NCBI RefSeq assembly: GCF_014155765.1
Contig: NZ_SCKT01000003.1
Location: 441,304-505,303 of the forward strand
DNA length: 64,000 nucleotides
Origin: Pantoea dispersa
GTDB taxonomy: Bacteria > Pseudomonadota > Gammaproteobacteria > Enterobacterales > Enterobacteriaceae
Reading direction: 5' to 3'
The notes under the pieces are model-generated. The model saw only the letters and a list, made by a program, of their open reading frames with translations, was not told the DNA's origin and made no database searches. Below are positions 39,551-50,122 of this stretch, in pieces; position 1 is the first letter of the stretch, and each line of letters starts with the position of its first letter. The position numbers were made by a program, and so were the translations under genes.

Positions 39551-40672
39551 ATGAACAAAGTCAGAATCGGTATGATTGGCAGTGGATATATTGGGCGTTG
39601 TCACGCGATTGCCTATGCGCAGGCACCCACGGTGTTCGCCCTCAAGGGTGAGATTGTGCGCGAGATGCTGGCAGAGGTGAATCCGGCGCTGGCGGCGCAG
39701 CAGGCGACGACGTTTGGCTTTGCCCGTTCGACGGGCGACTGGCGCGAGCTGGTGCGCGATCCGCACATCGACGTGGTCGATATCTGCGCGCCCAATTTCC
39801 TGCACAAAGAGATGGCGCTGGAGGCGATTCGCCACGGCAAGCACGTTTACTCCGAAAAGCCGCTGTCGCTCTCGGTGGCCGATGCCGAAGAGATGGTGCA
39901 GGCGGCAGAGCAGGCGGGGGTGAAAACCCTGGTAGGCTTCAACTACATGAAAAACCCCACCAGTCAGCTGGCACGGGAGATTATTGCGCGCGGTGAGATC
40001 GGCGAGGTGGTGCACTTTTACGGCACCCATAACGAAGATTATCTGGCGCGCGCGGAGACGCCGCTCGACTGGCACTGCCAGAAAGCGCTGGCCGGTCTCG
40101 GCGCGCTTGGCGATCTGGCGGCGCATATCGTCAACATGGCGCACTATCTGGTCGGTGATATTGATGAGGTGAGCGGTGACATGATGACGGTGATCAAACA
40201 GCGACCGGATCCGAAGGCGCCGTCACGTCTGCTGCCGGTGGAAAATGAAGATCAGGCCAGCGCGCTGCTGCGCTTTAAAAATGGCGCGCACGGCGTGATT
40301 GAAACCTCGCGTATCGCCTGCGGCAGCAAGATGGGGCTGACTTATGTGGTGACCGGCACCAAAGGCACGCTGCGCTACACGCAGGAGCGCATGGCTGAAC
40401 TGGAACTGTATCTGCACGACGATCCGGCCGGTCGCCAGGGCTTTAAAACCATTCTCACCGGTCCGGCGCACCCGGATTACGCCAGCTTCTGCGTCTCGGC
40501 CGGCCACGGCATCGGTTTTAACGATCAGAAAACGGTCGAGATTCGCGATCTGATTAACGGCATCGCCGCCGGCGATCGCATGTGGCCGGATTTTGCCGAA
40601 GGGCTGCAGGTGCAGAAGGTGCTGGAAGCGGTGGCGATTTCCGCCGTGGAGCGCCGTTGGATGAAGGTGTGA
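39551..40672 (+). CDS. Gfo/Idh/MocA-family sugar oxidoreductase
   Basis: NAD(P)-dependent dehydrogenase (373 aa) acting on a sugar, inositol or derivative. The Rossmann motif is GMIGSGYIGRCHA, and the family EKPL motif (YSEKPLSLSVADAEEM) contains the catalytic Lys. The C-terminal alpha/beta domain has DLAAHIVNMAHYLVG with a catalytic-type His. The ATG at 39551 gives a normal Gfo/Idh start; the longer frame adds 30 residues without family likeness. Single gene with a CRP-like site upstream, which suggests use when glucose is scarce. Substrate unknown. Confidence 0.85.
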   Translation: MNKVRIGMIGSGYIGRCHAIAYAQAPTVFALKGEIVREMLAEVNPALAAQQATTFGFARSTGDWRELVRDPHIDVVDICAPNFLHKEMALEAIRHGKHVYSEKPLSLSVADAEEMVQAAEQAGVKTLVGFNYMKNPTSQLAREIIARGEIGEVVHFYGTHNEDYLARAETPLDWHCQKALAGLGALGDLAAHIVNMAHYLVGDIDEVSGDMMTVIKQRPDPKAPSRLLPVENEDQASALLRFKNGAHGVIETSRIACGSKMGLTYVVTGTKGTLRYTQERMAELELYLHDDPAGRQGFKTILTGPAHPDYASFCVSAGHGIGFNDQKTVEIRDLINGIAAGDRMWPDFAEGLQVQKVLEAVAISAVERRWMKV

Positions 40673-40703
40673 TGCAGAGCGTCAGCCGCAGACGCACGTC
40701 ACC

Positions 40704-40723
40704 GGTCGCCATCAATGGCGACC
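40704..40723. repeat. Short palindrome GGTCGCCAT-CA-ATGGCGACC
   Basis: A perfect 9-bp inverted repeat, 31 bp after the Gfo/Idh stop. It may serve as mRNA end; no T tail follows. Confidence 0.65.
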
Positions 40724-40758
40724 CTACACTGTGCGTGCAGGGATGGCGATCCTCACAG

Positions 40759-40778
40759 GGTGCGCATTTATGCGCACC
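40759..40778. repeat. Short palindrome GGTGCGCAT-TT-ATGCGCACC
   Basis: A perfect 9-bp inverted repeat. The same arms occur at 61460-61479 with a GA centre, so this is a dispersed repeat. Confidence 0.7.
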
Positions 40779-40804
40779 GGGATAATGCAGAAATTTTCCA
40801 AAGA

Positions 40805-41704
40805 TTACGCCAGCAACGGACACTGCGGCGGCAGGCGGCAGCTCAACGCGCCTGGCTGCACCTCAATCACAAACTCGCTGCCGGACAGCGGCTCGCCGTC
40901 GAGGTTAAAGGTCATCTCATGCGGTGAACGGATGGTCAGTGACGTCAGCTGTGCCGCGACAATGTTCGGGTTTTCATCGTCGCGCGTCAGCGAGTGCAGC
41001 AGCGTTGGCAGCAGCTCCTGAGCGGTTACGATACTAAGATTGAGTTGTCCGTCATTGATCAGCGCTTCCGGACACAACCGCTGTCCGCCACCGGCCTGAC
41101 GGCCATTGCCAATGCCAATCACCAGCGCGTCACCCTGCCAGTGAAAGCCCGGTCCGCTGATTTCGCAGCTGTCCGGCTTCAGCGCATCAACGCGCATCAG
41201 GCCATGAATAAAATAGGAGACGCCGCCCAGCGCCGATTTCAGTTTCTCCGGCGTTTCCGTAGTGATGCGTGTGCCAAAACCGCCGGTCGCCATGTTGATG
41301 AAGTAACGGTCGCCGTTAACCCGCGCCAGATCGATGGCCATGGCTTTGCCCAGCACCGCCAGCCGCAGTGCCGCTTCCATTTCTGCCGGGATACCGGCGC
41401 TGGTAGCAAAATCGTTGGCAGTGCCAAGCGGTAAAATCCCCAGCACCGGCCGCTGCGCTGGCGGCAGGGCGGCCAGCGCGGTGGCAATCTCATTGATGGT
41501 GCCATCGCCGCCGCCAGCCACCACGGTTTCCGCCTGCAGCTGCAGCGCTTCCTGCACGTAGCGGTCACCGTCGCCTTTTTCCCAGGTCACGCGCACCGCC
41601 AGGTTAAAGCCTTCGTCGCGCAGGGTATTCACGGCGGCACGCAACTCTTCATTGCCTGCGCCTTTTCCATTCAGAATCAGCAAAGTGAGGGGTTTATTTT
41701 GCAT
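40805..41704 (-). CDS. yegS: Lipid kinase YegS
   Basis: Diacylglycerol-kinase-like lipid kinase (299 aa, as in E. coli), reported to phosphorylate phosphatidylglycerol in vitro. The nucleotide site [16 protein letters not shown] and the [14 protein letters not shown] segment are clear. The ATG at 41704 has GGGAAGCG before it; the much longer open frame runs through the CyaR gene and is not used. Downstream of cyaR and yegQ on the same strand. Cytoplasmic, probably acting at the membrane face. Confidence 0.94.
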   Translation of the reverse strand: MQNKPLTLLILNGKGAGNEELRAAVNTLRDEGFNLAVRVTWEKGDGDRYVQEALQLQAETVVAGGGDGTINEIATALAALPPAQRPVLGILPLGTANDFATSAGIPAEMEAALRLAVLGKAMAIDLARVNGDRYFINMATGGFGTRITTETPEKLKSALGGVSYFIHGLMRVDALKPDSCEISGPGFHWQGDALVIGIGNGRQAGGGQRLCPEALINDGQLNLSIVTAQELLPTLLHSLTRDDENPNIVAAQLTSLTIRSPHEMTFNLDGEPLSGSEFVIEVQPGALSCRLPPQCPLLA

Positions 41705-41778
41705 TATCGCTTCCCTGATGAGTAAGACAGAGCTGTGGTTATAGCATAGCTGCGGCGGGAACTTTATCGGCGAACGAT

Positions 41779-41868
41779 GAAAAAAAGAAAACCCGCACGG
41801 GGGAGCCGGGCGGGTGAATGAGGTGGTTCCTGGTACTACCTGCTGTTTGTTGTTACTCGTTAGCAGCA
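41779..41868 (-). ncRNA. cyaR: CyaR small RNA
   Basis: Hfq-dependent small RNA that in E. coli represses ompX, luxS and nadE mRNA when cAMP is high. The minus strand carries GTACCAGGAACCACCTC (41820-41836), identical to the seed-containing part of E. coli CyaR. A GC hairpin (41791-41815) and a T-rich tail form its terminator. A -10 box TAGAAT (41880-41875) puts the 5' end at about 41868, giving roughly 90 nt (87 in E. coli). The position right after yegQ is the same as in E. coli. The 5' third and the loop differ from E. coli. Confidence 0.9.
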
Positions 41869-41901
41869 GGCGCGATTCTAAAGCGCGGCGAAGCGGCGGT
41901 C

Positions 41902-41917
41902 TGTGATCCTGTTCTAA
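41902..41917. promoter_or_regulatory. CRP site of cyaR
   Basis: TGTGATCCTGTTCTAA has one perfect half-site and one partial one. Its centre (41909.5) lies about 41.5 bp upstream of the predicted cyaR start, the class II position. cyaR is CRP-activated in E. coli. Confidence 0.7.
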
Positions 41918-41933
41918 CTTCGCCGTTTTCTTT

Positions 41934-43304
41934 TCATTTAGTGCGATTTTTACCGTGCGGATCGTAAGTGCTGTTACCGTCGGTAAAATTGCGCAGCAGC
42001 AGCGCATAGGCCAGATCGACCCCCTCCGGCACGCTGATCCAGACGCGATGACCATCTCCCGGAGCGACTTCAACCGCGGCACCCTTGTCATTCTGCATCG
42101 CCTGCAGCGTGCAGTTGAGATTGCCGTCCGGCGTCATGATCTCTACGCTATCGCCCAGCATGAACTTGTTCTTCACTGCCACCTGCGCCCACGTACCGCG
42201 CCGCTCACCGGTGAATTCACCAACAAACTGCTGACGCTCCGAAATGGAAAAACCCTGCTCGTAGTTTTGATAGCTGTCATGGGTGTGGCGACGCAAAAAA
42301 CCTTCGGTATAGCCGCGGTGCGCCAGCCCTTCCAGCGTCTCCAGCAGTGCCGGATCGAAAGGTTTGCCGGCGGCCGCATCGTCGATTGCGCGGCGGTACA
42401 CCTGCGCGGTGCGCGCGCAGTAGTAGAACGATTTGGTGCGGCCCTCAATTTTCAGCGAATGCACGCCCATCTGGCTCAGGCGTTCGACGTGCGCCACCGC
42501 GCGCAGATCTTTCGAGTTCATGATGTAGGTGCCGTGCTCATCTTCGAACGCGCTCATCACCTCGCCTGGCTTCATCTTCTCTTCCAGCAGGAATACCCGG
42601 TCGGTGGGCTGACCGACGCCGAGCGTCGCGGGCTGCACCGCAACCGGCTGATGGAAGCCAACAATGTTGCCGACCTCATCCTGCTGGCCTTCGGCCACGT
42701 TGTATTCCCAGCGGCAGGCGTTAGTGCAGGTGCCCTGATTGGGATCGCGCTTATTCAGATAGCCAGAGAGCAGGCAGCGGCCGGAGTAGGCCATGCACAG
42801 CGCGCCGTGAACAAAGATTTCAATCTCCATCTCCGGTACCTGCTGGCGAATTTCGGCGATCTCCTCCAGCGACAGCTCGCGTGACAGAATCACGCGCGTC
42901 AGCCCCATCTGCTGCCAGAACTTCACCGTGGCCCAGTTCACCGCGTTAGCCTGCACCGACAGGTGAATCGGCATCTGCGGGAAGGCTTCACGCACCAGCA
43001 TGATCAGGCCGGGATCAGACATGATCAGCGCATCCGGCTGCATTTCGATGACCGGCGTCAGATCGCGGATAAAGGTTTTCAGCTTGGCGTTGTGCGGGGC
43101 AATATTCACCACCACGTAAAACTTCTTGCCGAGCGCGTGCGCCTCGCTGATGCCTTTGGCGAGGTTTTCATGGGTGAATTCGTTATTGCGCACGCGCAGG
43201 CTGTAGCGCGGCTGGCCGGCATAGACCGCGTCGGCGCCGTAGGCAAAGGCGTAACGCATATTTTTCAGCGTGCCTGCCGGCGAAAGCAGTTCGGGTTTAA
43301 GCAT
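41934..43304 (-). CDS. yegQ: tRNA 5-hydroxyuridine modification protein TrhP (YegQ)
   Basis: U32-family protein (456 aa), in E. coli TrhP, which takes part in prephenate-dependent 5-hydroxyuridine formation in the tRNA wobble position. The U32 signature [21 protein letters not shown] is intact, with further conserved cysteines (GTCTNACRW) consistent with an iron-sulfur cluster. Its start [28 protein letters not shown] is family-typical. It precedes cyaR, the E. coli order. It follows baeR on the same strand after 139 bp, probably with its own promoter. Confidence 0.94.
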   Translation of the reverse strand: MLKPELLSPAGTLKNMRYAFAYGADAVYAGQPRYSLRVRNNEFTHENLAKGISEAHALGKKFYVVVNIAPHNAKLKTFIRDLTPVIEMQPDALIMSDPGLIMLVREAFPQMPIHLSVQANAVNWATVKFWQQMGLTRVILSRELSLEEIAEIRQQVPEMEIEIFVHGALCMAYSGRCLLSGYLNKRDPNQGTCTNACRWEYNVAEGQQDEVGNIVGFHQPVAVQPATLGVGQPTDRVFLLEEKMKPGEVMSAFEDEHGTYIMNSKDLRAVAHVERLSQMGVHSLKIEGRTKSFYYCARTAQVYRRAIDDAAAGKPFDPALLETLEGLAHRGYTEGFLRRHTHDSYQNYEQGFSISERQQFVGEFTGERRGTWAQVAVKNKFMLGDSVEIMTPDGNLNCTLQAMQNDKGAAVEVAPGDGHRVWISVPEGVDLAYALLLRNFTDGNSTYDPHGKNRTK

Positions 43305-43443
43305 GGGGAGTTCTCACTGATGTCAGGTCAGCATGCCATCACGGATGGCACGTGCAGCGGCCGCGTCAGGCGGCCCTGCAAAAGGTGGGGAATTGTAGGC
43401 AGGGCGACTCCCGATGTAAATTGACCTGGATCAATCTAAGCGG

Positions 43444-44151
43444 TTACAGCAGGCGGCCAACATCCGCTTCCCAGCGATATCCCATGCCGTACACGGCGCG
43501 AATAAACGGCTGTTCGGCATCAAGGTTCTCCAGCTTGCGCCGCAGGTTCTTGATGTGGCTGTCAATGGTGCGATCGGTGACCACGCGATAGTCGTCATAC
43601 AGATGGTTCAGCAGTTGCTCGCGCGAGAACACTTTGCCCGGCTCCAGCGCCAGCGTTTTCAGCAGGCGGAACTCGGCGGGCGTCAGCTCCAGCGGCTGTT
43701 CGCGCCAGCTGGCCTGAAAACGCCCTTCGTCGATCAGCAGATGCGAGGCCAGCTGCGCCTCTTCTGGCGAACGTTTCACCCGGCGCAGAATGGTTTTCAC
43801 CCGCGCCACCACTTCACGCGGGCTGAAGGGTTTGCAGATATAGTCGTCAGCGCCAATCTCCAGCCCGAGCAGGCGATCAATCTCTTCCGTGCGTGCGGTC
43901 ACCATGATAATCGGCAGCTCGGAGAAGCGGCGAATTTCCCGACACAGCGTCAGGCCGTCACGGCCCGGCAGCATCAAATCCAGCAGCATCAGGTCCGGCG
44001 GCGTTTGCTGCACGTAACTCAGTACCGCGTTGCCATCGGCGAGGTGATGCGTGCGGTAGTTTGACGCCTGCAGATAATCAATCATCAGCTGCGCCAGTTT
44101 GGGTTCGTCTTCCACAACAAGAATCAGGGGATCGCTATTTTCCGTGCTCAT
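43444..44151 (-). CDS. baeR: Envelope-stress response regulator BaeR
   Basis: OmpR-family response regulator (235 aa) that activates mdtABCD, acrD and spy in E. coli when the envelope is stressed. The receiver domain has the acidic pair VVEDEPK, phospho-acceptor D58 in [10 protein letters not shown] and the conserved K in [13 protein letters not shown]. The C-terminal winged helix ends with [34 protein letters not shown]. It starts 9 bp after the baeS stop, the last gene of mdtABCD-baeSR. Confidence 0.95.
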   Translation of the reverse strand: MSTENSDPLILVVEDEPKLAQLMIDYLQASNYRTHHLADGNAVLSYVQQTPPDLMLLDLMLPGRDGLTLCREIRRFSELPIIMVTARTEEIDRLLGLEIGADDYICKPFSPREVVARVKTILRRVKRSPEEAQLASHLLIDEGRFQASWREQPLELTPAEFRLLKTLALEPGKVFSREQLLNHLYDDYRVVTDRTIDSHIKNLRRKLENLDAEQPFIRAVYGMGYRWEADVGRLL

Positions 44152-44160
44152 AAAGGGTGT

Positions 44161-45546
44161 CTAGTGAGGAACATACGGCAAGTTTAGCGTGATTTTCAGC
44201 CCACCTAAATCAGAGTCGGCCGCATTAATGCTGCCGTCATGCGCCTCAACAATATTCTTGCAGATCGCCAGACCGAGCCCGGAGCCGCCGCTGGCGCGAT
44301 TGCGCGAGCTTTCGGCGCGGAAGAAGCGCTCAAACAGCTGTGCCTGCTGCTGGCGCTCGACGCCCGGTGCGCTGTCGGCAAACTGCAGCTGCCACTGCTC
44401 GCCGCTGAGCTGCATACTGAGCTGCACCGTGCCGCCGGCATCGGTGTAGCGCAGGCTGTTTTCCAGCAGGTTAGTAAACAGCTGCATCAGCCGGTCCGGA
44501 TCGCCAAAGCTGCTGGCCTGTGCCGGCAGCATCAGGCTGAGCGTCAACCCCCGGCTGCGATAGCGTTCGCCAAAACTGCCCGCCACCACCTCCAGCAGAC
44601 TGACCAGATCCACCGGCTGTTTGCGGTAGGCGAGGGCGCCCGCGTCGGAGAGCGACAGCTGGTGCAGGTCTTCCACCAGCTGGGTCAGCAGCGCGACTTC
44701 GCTCTGCAGCGAACTGATGGCGTCGGGCGTCAGCTTGCGCACGCCATCCTGCATCGCCTCCAGCTCACCGCGCAAAATCGCCAGCGGCGTACGCAGCTCG
44801 TGGGAAATATCGGCCATAAAGGCGCGCCGGTTGCTCTCGTTTTTCTCCAGCGAGCGCGCCAGCTGGTTGAAGTCGCGCGCCAGCTGACCAATTTCGTCGC
44901 TGCTGCCAACCTCCACCCGGGTGGTAAATTTGCCCGCCGCCAGCTGATGGGTGCCGTCCACCAGCCGTTTCACCGGTGCCAGCAGGCCGCGCGCCAGCAG
45001 CCAGGTGACCAGCGCGGCCAGCAGCGTGGTGAGGCCGACAATCAGCCAGCTGGTCTGACGCTGCTGATGGTCAAAATTGATATCGGTGCTGCGCGTCAGC
45101 CGCTCGGCGGGCGAGGCAATCACCCAGCCAACAATCTTGCCGTTACTGGTGGTGATATTGCGGCGCGAGCCTTCCGGCGGCACCGGCGAGCGCGGGCCGG
45201 ACAATATTTTGTACTGCTGATCGATAATCCAGAACTGGGTGCGCCAGCCGTGCGGCGGCAGCTGAGTGCCGCTGCCGGGATTCTGTTCCAGCGAGCGCAG
45301 AATGGTGAAAATCAGCCGGTCGTTGTTACGCAAAAAATCCCAGCTACCGTGCTGTTCGTATTGATCGGCCAGCGCATCGCTCAGCAGCGTCAGGCGCTGC
45401 TCATTGCCCTTTTTGATGTAATCGACAAAGCCATGCTCAAAGCTGAGGCGCACGCCCCAGTGCATGGTGATGATCACCAGCATGCAGGTGGAAAAAATCG
45501 CCATAAACAGTTTGGCGCTGATGCCGAGTTTTACCGGCTGCTTCAT
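44161..45546 (-). CDS. baeS: Envelope-stress sensor histidine kinase BaeS
   Basis: Inner-membrane sensor kinase (461 aa) that phosphorylates BaeR. It has an N-terminal transmembrane segment, a periplasmic sensor domain (about residues 35-165), a second membrane helix ([19 protein letters not shown]), a HAMP region, and the H box [14 protein letters not shown] with phospho-accepting H249. The ATP-binding part has [11 protein letters not shown] and [19 protein letters not shown]. Its start overlaps the mdtD stop (ATGA). Complete and of normal length. Confidence 0.95.
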   Translation of the reverse strand: MKQPVKLGISAKLFMAIFSTCMLVIITMHWGVRLSFEHGFVDYIKKGNEQRLTLLSDALADQYEQHGSWDFLRNNDRLIFTILRSLEQNPGSGTQLPPHGWRTQFWIIDQQYKILSGPRSPVPPEGSRRNITTSNGKIVGWVIASPAERLTRSTDINFDHQQRQTSWLIVGLTTLLAALVTWLLARGLLAPVKRLVDGTHQLAAGKFTTRVEVGSSDEIGQLARDFNQLARSLEKNESNRRAFMADISHELRTPLAILRGELEAMQDGVRKLTPDAISSLQSEVALLTQLVEDLHQLSLSDAGALAYRKQPVDLVSLLEVVAGSFGERYRSRGLTLSLMLPAQASSFGDPDRLMQLFTNLLENSLRYTDAGGTVQLSMQLSGEQWQLQFADSAPGVERQQQAQLFERFFRAESSRNRASGGSGLGLAICKNIVEAHDGSINAADSDLGGLKITLNLPYVPH

Positions 45547-46949
45547 CCTTTTCTCCTGCCTCTCAGGTCCACGTTTTTACTCACATCGGCGGGTACGCGC
45601 CAGAACACCAGCGCCGGCAGCGCAATCACCAGCGCCATGCACAGATAGGTGTACATAAAGGTTTGATGGGTCGCGGCGCTGTCGCTCACCGCGCCATGGC
45701 CGAAAGCGCCGAGCAGCAGACCGGCCACGGTGACGCCGATACTCATCGACAGCTGCATGATCATCGACAGCAGGCTGTTGCCGCTCGAGGCCAGCTCGTC
45801 CGGCAGCTCTTTCAGCGTCAGGGTATTCATGGACGAAAAGCGGATGGCATTGACCATGCCCTGCAACAGCAGTACCACGGGCAGCAGCCAGATCCAGCCG
45901 AGCAGCGCCACGACGGGAAACAGCAGCACCACCAGCGCCAGCGCCAGCGTGCCGCCCACCAGCGCGTTACGATAGCCAAACAGATTTACGATGCGCACCA
46001 CCACGCGTTTGATACCCATGTTGCCCAGCACCATCGGGATCATCATCAGACCGGCGTGGAACGGGCTAAAGCCGAGACCCACCTGCAGAAAAATCGGCGT
46101 CATAAACGGCAGCATGCCGCTGCCGATGCGGCCAGTGAAGCTGCCGAGCAGGCCGATGGCGTATATGCGGTTGTCAAACAGCTTCAGGCTAAACAGCGCG
46201 TTATCGTTGTTGCGACCGTGCATCAGGTAGAACAACAGGGAAAACACCCCCAGCAGAATCAGCAGGCACAGCAGCAGCGGTGAGCCGCCGGCGCTGCGCT
46301 GGCCGTCGAGCGCCAGCGTCAGCGTAGCCATGCCGACCGCCAGCAGCACAAAACCGAGGAAGTCAAAGCGTCGCGTCTGCATGGTGTAGTTCGGCATCAG
46401 CAGCAGCGTAGCAATGGCACCGATGATGCCGACCGGAATGTTAATCAGGAAGATCCAGTGCCAGCTGGCATACTCCACCAGAATGCCGCCCAGCGCCGGG
46501 CCGAGCAGCGGGCCAATCTGGCCGGGCAGGGTGACAAAGGTCATGGCCGACATGTACTGCTCACGCGGCACGATCTTCATCACCGTCAGCCGGCCGACCG
46601 GCACCATCATCGCGCCGCCAATGCCCTGGACCACGCGCGCCATCACCAGCTGGTCAAGTGACGTGGCGAAGGCACACAGCAGCGAACCGAGGCTAAACAG
46701 CACGATGGCGCAGAAGAAGATGTTGCGCACGCCAAAGCGGTCCGCCAGCCAGCCGCTGAGCGGCAGCGTGACCGCCACGGTGAGCACGTAGGAGACAATC
46801 ACCGAGTGCATATGCAGCGGGCTGACGTTGAGATCGTGGGCCATCGCCGGTATCGCGGTGTTCACAATCGTGGTATCCAGCGTCTGCATAAAAAAGCCGA
46901 AGGCCACAATCCACAGTTGCCAGCGGACAGTGGCGGTTTGTGCGTTCAT
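45543..46949 (-). CDS. mdtD: MFS transporter MdtD
   Basis: Fourteen-helix DHA2-type major facilitator (468 aa) at the end of the mdtABC pump genes; in E. coli it was linked to iron-citrate export rather than drug resistance. Motifs include [16 protein letters not shown] (motif D1), [11 protein letters not shown] and [14 protein letters not shown] prefer the second in-frame ATG (46949), whose spacing to GGG is better than for 46955. A 98-bp gap with a palindromic repeat parts it from mdtC, while it overlaps baeS. Confidence 0.93.
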   Translation of the reverse strand: MNAQTATVRWQLWIVAFGFFMQTLDTTIVNTAIPAMAHDLNVSPLHMHSVIVSYVLTVAVTLPLSGWLADRFGVRNIFFCAIVLFSLGSLLCAFATSLDQLVMARVVQGIGGAMMVPVGRLTVMKIVPREQYMSAMTFVTLPGQIGPLLGPALGGILVEYASWHWIFLINIPVGIIGAIATLLLMPNYTMQTRRFDFLGFVLLAVGMATLTLALDGQRSAGGSPLLLCLLILLGVFSLLFYLMHGRNNDNALFSLKLFDNRIYAIGLLGSFTGRIGSGMLPFMTPIFLQVGLGFSPFHAGLMMIPMVLGNMGIKRVVVRIVNLFGYRNALVGGTLALALVVLLFPVVALLGWIWLLPVVLLLQGMVNAIRFSSMNTLTLKELPDELASSGNSLLSMIMQLSMSIGVTVAGLLLGAFGHGAVSDSAATHQTFMYTYLCMALVIALPALVFWRVPADVSKNVDLRGRRKG

Positions 46950-46988
46950 GGTCATCCCGTGTTAACAGTTTCATCAACCGCAGGTCGC

Positions 46989-47028
46989 GTAGCGGCGCGA
47001 TTTATCGCGCGTTGAATTGCGCCGCTAC
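46989..47028. repeat. 40-bp palindromic repeat of the GTAGCGGCGC family
   Basis: GTAGCGGCGC and GCGCCGCTAC form the arms with an internal GATTTATCGCGC segment. It lies between mdtC and mdtD inside the operon; a 40-bp relative is at 61567 and related arms are in the lysP array. Confidence 0.85.
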
Positions 47029-47047
47029 GGTTAGTGCAGGTATGGCG

Positions 47048-50000
47048 TTATGGCTCCGTTATCAACCGCGGCTGCTTTTTCCGACGGCGCAGTTTATCCA
47101 TCATCAGGTACACCACCGGTGTGGTGTACAGCGTCAGCAGCTGGCTCATCACCAGCCCACCGGCAATGGTGATGCCCAGCGGCTGGCGCAGCTCCGCGCC
47201 GTCCCCGCTGGTCAGCACCAGCGGCAGCGCACCAAACAGCGCCGCCAGCGTGGTCATCAGAATCGGGCGGAAACGCAGCTGGCACGCCTGGAAAATGGCG
47301 TCGCGCGCCGACAGGTTGCCGTTGCGCTCCGCCTCCAGCGCAAAATCCACCATCATGATGGCGTTCTTTTTCACAATGCCGATCAGCAGCAGGATGCCGA
47401 TCAGCGCAATCAGGCTGAACGGCGTATTAAACAGCTGCAGCGCCAGCAGCGCGCCGACGCCCGCCGAGGGCAGGGTAGAGAGAATCGTCAGGGGATGCAC
47501 GTAGCTCTCATACAGAATGCCGAGCACGATATACACCGCGGCAATCGCCGCCAGCATCAGCCACAGCTGGTTCGACTGCGAATCCTGAAATACCTGCGCA
47601 GTGCCGGCGAAGCTGCCGCGCACGCTGGACGGCACGCCAATCGCCGTGATGGTGCGGTCAATGGCCTCTGACGCCTGCGACAGCGATACCCCTTCCGGCA
47701 GGTTAAACGAGATGGTCGAGGCCGCCGACAGCCCCTGATGGTTGACCGACAGCGGCGCGTTGGCCGGCTGCCATTTGGCAAACCAGCTCAGCGGAATCGC
47801 TTTGCCGTCACTGTTGATCACGAACATCTGATCCAGCGCGCTGACATCCTGGGTATAGCGCGGATCCACCTCCATCACCACTTTGTACTGATTCAGCGGC
47901 TGGTAGATGGTAGAGATTTGCCGCTGGCCGAAGGCGTTATTCAGCAGCGCATTGGCCGCCGACACGTCGATGCCGAGGCGCGCCATGCTTTCGCGATCGT
48001 AAGTCAGCGCCATTTCGCTGCCGTTGTCCTGCTGATCCGAGTTCACATCGGCCAGTTCTGGCAGCGCGGCGAACGCCTGGCGGATTTTCGGCTCCCACTC
48101 ACGTAAATCGGCGAGGTTATCCGACAGCAGGCTGTACTGGTAGCTGGCGTTCGACTCGCGTCCGCCGACGCGAATATCCTGCACCGCATTGAGGTACAGG
48201 TTGGCACCCGGTTCTTTCGCCAGCTTCACGCGCAGGCGGGCGATCACTTCCTGCGCGCTTTCGCTGCGTTCTGACAGCGGCTTGAGTGACACAAACATCG
48301 AGCCGCTGTTGGTGCGCGAGCCGCCGGTGAAGCCGGTGACGTTATCGACCGCCGGGTCAGCCTTGATGATGTTCATGAAATCCTGCAGCTTGCCGCGCAT
48401 CGCCTGAAACGAAATGCTCTGATCGGCGGAAATAAAGCCGTTGAGACGGCCGGTATCCTGCTCGGGCATAAAGGTTTTCGGGATGGCGATAAACAGCCAG
48501 ATGGTCAGCCCGACGGTGCCGAGCAGCAGCAACAGCACCCAGATCGCGTGGTTCAGCACCCAGCCCAGCGAGCGCGCATAGCCCTGCTGCACCGCCAGCA
48601 GCACGCGGCCAAAACCGCGCGTGCGCGGCTGGCTGCGCTTCGCCTGCGGTTTCAGCAGATACGCGCACATCATCGGCGTCAGGGTAATGGAGATAAACAG
48701 CGAGATGAGAATCGCCACCGACAGCGTGATGGCAAACTCCGAGAAGAAGCGGCCAATAATACCGCCAATCATCAGCAGCGGCAGGAACACCGCAATCAGC
48801 GACAGGCTCATCGACAGCACGGTAAAGCCCACCTCGCGCACCCCAGTGAGTGCCGCCTGCAGCGGCTTCATGCCGGCTTCGACGTGACGCGCGATGTTCT
48901 CCAGCACCACAATGGCGTCATCCACCACAAAGCCGGTGGCGATGGTCAGCGCCATCAGCGACAGGTTATTCAGGCTGAAGCCGCACAGGTACATGGCGGC
49001 GAAGGTACCAATCAGCGATACCGGTACCGCCGCCGCCGGAATTAGCGTGGCGCGGCCGTCGCGCAGGAAGAAAAACACCACCAGAATCACCAGCGCCACG
49101 GCGATCACCAGCGACTGCTCCACTTCGTGCAGCGAGGCGCGGATAGTGGGCGAGCGGTCCTGGGCGATTTGCAGGTCGATAGCCGCCGGGATCACCTCAT
49201 GCAGCTCCGGCATTTCCGCCCGGATGCGGTCGACGGTATCAATGATGTTGGCGTCCGGCGACTTGCGCACCACCAGCAGCACCGCCGGTTTGCCGTTGGT
49301 CATCCCGGCGTTGCGCACATCCTGCACCGAATCCTGCACGTTCGCCACATCGCTCAGCCGTACCGCCGCGCCGTTGTTGTAATGCACCACCAGCGGCTGG
49401 TAGACGCTGGCGGTTTGCAGCTCATCGTTGGTCCGCACCTGCCAGCGCTGCTGGGTATCGTCGATGGCACCCTGCGGACGGCGCTGGTTGGCGTTGCTGA
49501 TGGCGGTGCGCACCGCATCCAGCGACACGCCCTGATTAAACAACGCCTGCGGATTGAGGTCGACGCGCACCGCCGGCAGCGAACTGCCGCCCACCGTGAC
49601 ATCGCCAACGCCATCAATCTGCGACAGCTTCTGTGCCAGTTGCGTCGACGCGTAATCATACAGCTGACCGGGATTATAAATGTCCGAGGTCATGGTGAGG
49701 ATCATGATCGGCGCATCGGACGGGTTGGCTTTGCGGTAGGTTGGACGATTAGGCATGCCGGTCGGCAGCAGGCTCTGGGCGGCATTGATCGCCGCCTGCA
49801 CGTCGCGCGCCGCGCCGTTGATGTCGCGGTCGAAATCAAACACCAGAATGATGCGCGTGCTGCCCAGCGAGCTGGTGGAGGTCATTTCACTGACGCCGGC
49901 AATGCGCCCCAGCGAGCGCTCCAGCGGCGTGGCGACCGAGGCCGCCATGGTTTCCGGCGACGCGCCGGGCAACGAGGCCGAAATCAGAATCACCGGGAAA

Positions 50001-50122
50001 TCCAGCTGCGGCAGCGGCGCCACCGGCAGCAGACGGAAGCCAAGAATGCCCGCCAGCGCAATCGCCAGCGACAGCAGCGTGGTGGCAACCGGCCGATGGA
50101 TAAACAGGGCGAAAAACTTCAC
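47048..50122 (-). CDS. mdtC: RND multidrug efflux transporter MdtC
   Basis: Inner-membrane RND proton antiporter (1024 aa). With MdtB it forms the heterotrimeric MdtBC pump, joined by MdtA to TolC, and exports bile salts, novobiocin and other compounds. It begins [33 protein letters not shown]. The TM4 motif [14 protein letters not shown] has the paired Asp of the proton relay. Large periplasmic loops follow TM1 and TM7. The start overlaps the mdtB stop (ATGA). Length as in E. coli (1025). Confidence 0.95.
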   Translation of the reverse strand: MKFFALFIHRPVATTLLSLAIALAGILGFRLLPVAPLPQLDFPVILISASLPGASPETMAASVATPLERSLGRIAGVSEMTSTSSLGSTRIILVFDFDRDINGAARDVQAAINAAQSLLPTGMPNRPTYRKANPSDAPIMILTMTSDIYNPGQLYDYASTQLAQKLSQIDGVGDVTVGGSSLPAVRVDLNPQALFNQGVSLDAVRTAISNANQRRPQGAIDDTQQRWQVRTNDELQTASVYQPLVVHYNNGAAVRLSDVANVQDSVQDVRNAGMTNGKPAVLLVVRKSPDANIIDTVDRIRAEMPELHEVIPAAIDLQIAQDRSPTIRASLHEVEQSLVIAVALVILVVFFFLRDGRATLIPAAAVPVSLIGTFAAMYLCGFSLNNLSLMALTIATGFVVDDAIVVLENIARHVEAGMKPLQAALTGVREVGFTVLSMSLSLIAVFLPLLMIGGIIGRFFSEFAITLSVAILISLFISITLTPMMCAYLLKPQAKRSQPRTRGFGRVLLAVQQGYARSLGWVLNHAIWVLLLLLGTVGLTIWLFIAIPKTFMPEQDTGRLNGFISADQSISFQAMRGKLQDFMNIIKADPAVDNVTGFTGGSRTNSGSMFVSLKPLSERSESAQEVIARLRVKLAKEPGANLYLNAVQDIRVGGRESNASYQYSLLSDNLADLREWEPKIRQAFAALPELADVNSDQQDNGSEMALTYDRESMARLGIDVSAANALLNNAFGQRQISTIYQPLNQYKVVMEVDPRYTQDVSALDQMFVINSDGKAIPLSWFAKWQPANAPLSVNHQGLSAASTISFNLPEGVSLSQASEAIDRTITAIGVPSSVRGSFAGTAQVFQDSQSNQLWLMLAAIAAVYIVLGILYESYVHPLTILSTLPSAGVGALLALQLFNTPFSLIALIGILLLIGIVKKNAIMMVDFALEAERNGNLSARDAIFQACQLRFRPILMTTLAALFGALPLVLTSGDGAELRQPLGITIAGGLVMSQLLTLYTTPVVYLMMDKLRRRKKQPRLITEP

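Noticed and set aside
41705-42091. Long N-terminal extension of yegS
   Set aside because: It runs through the CyaR gene and its promoter; YegS length and ribosome site fit the ATG at 41704.
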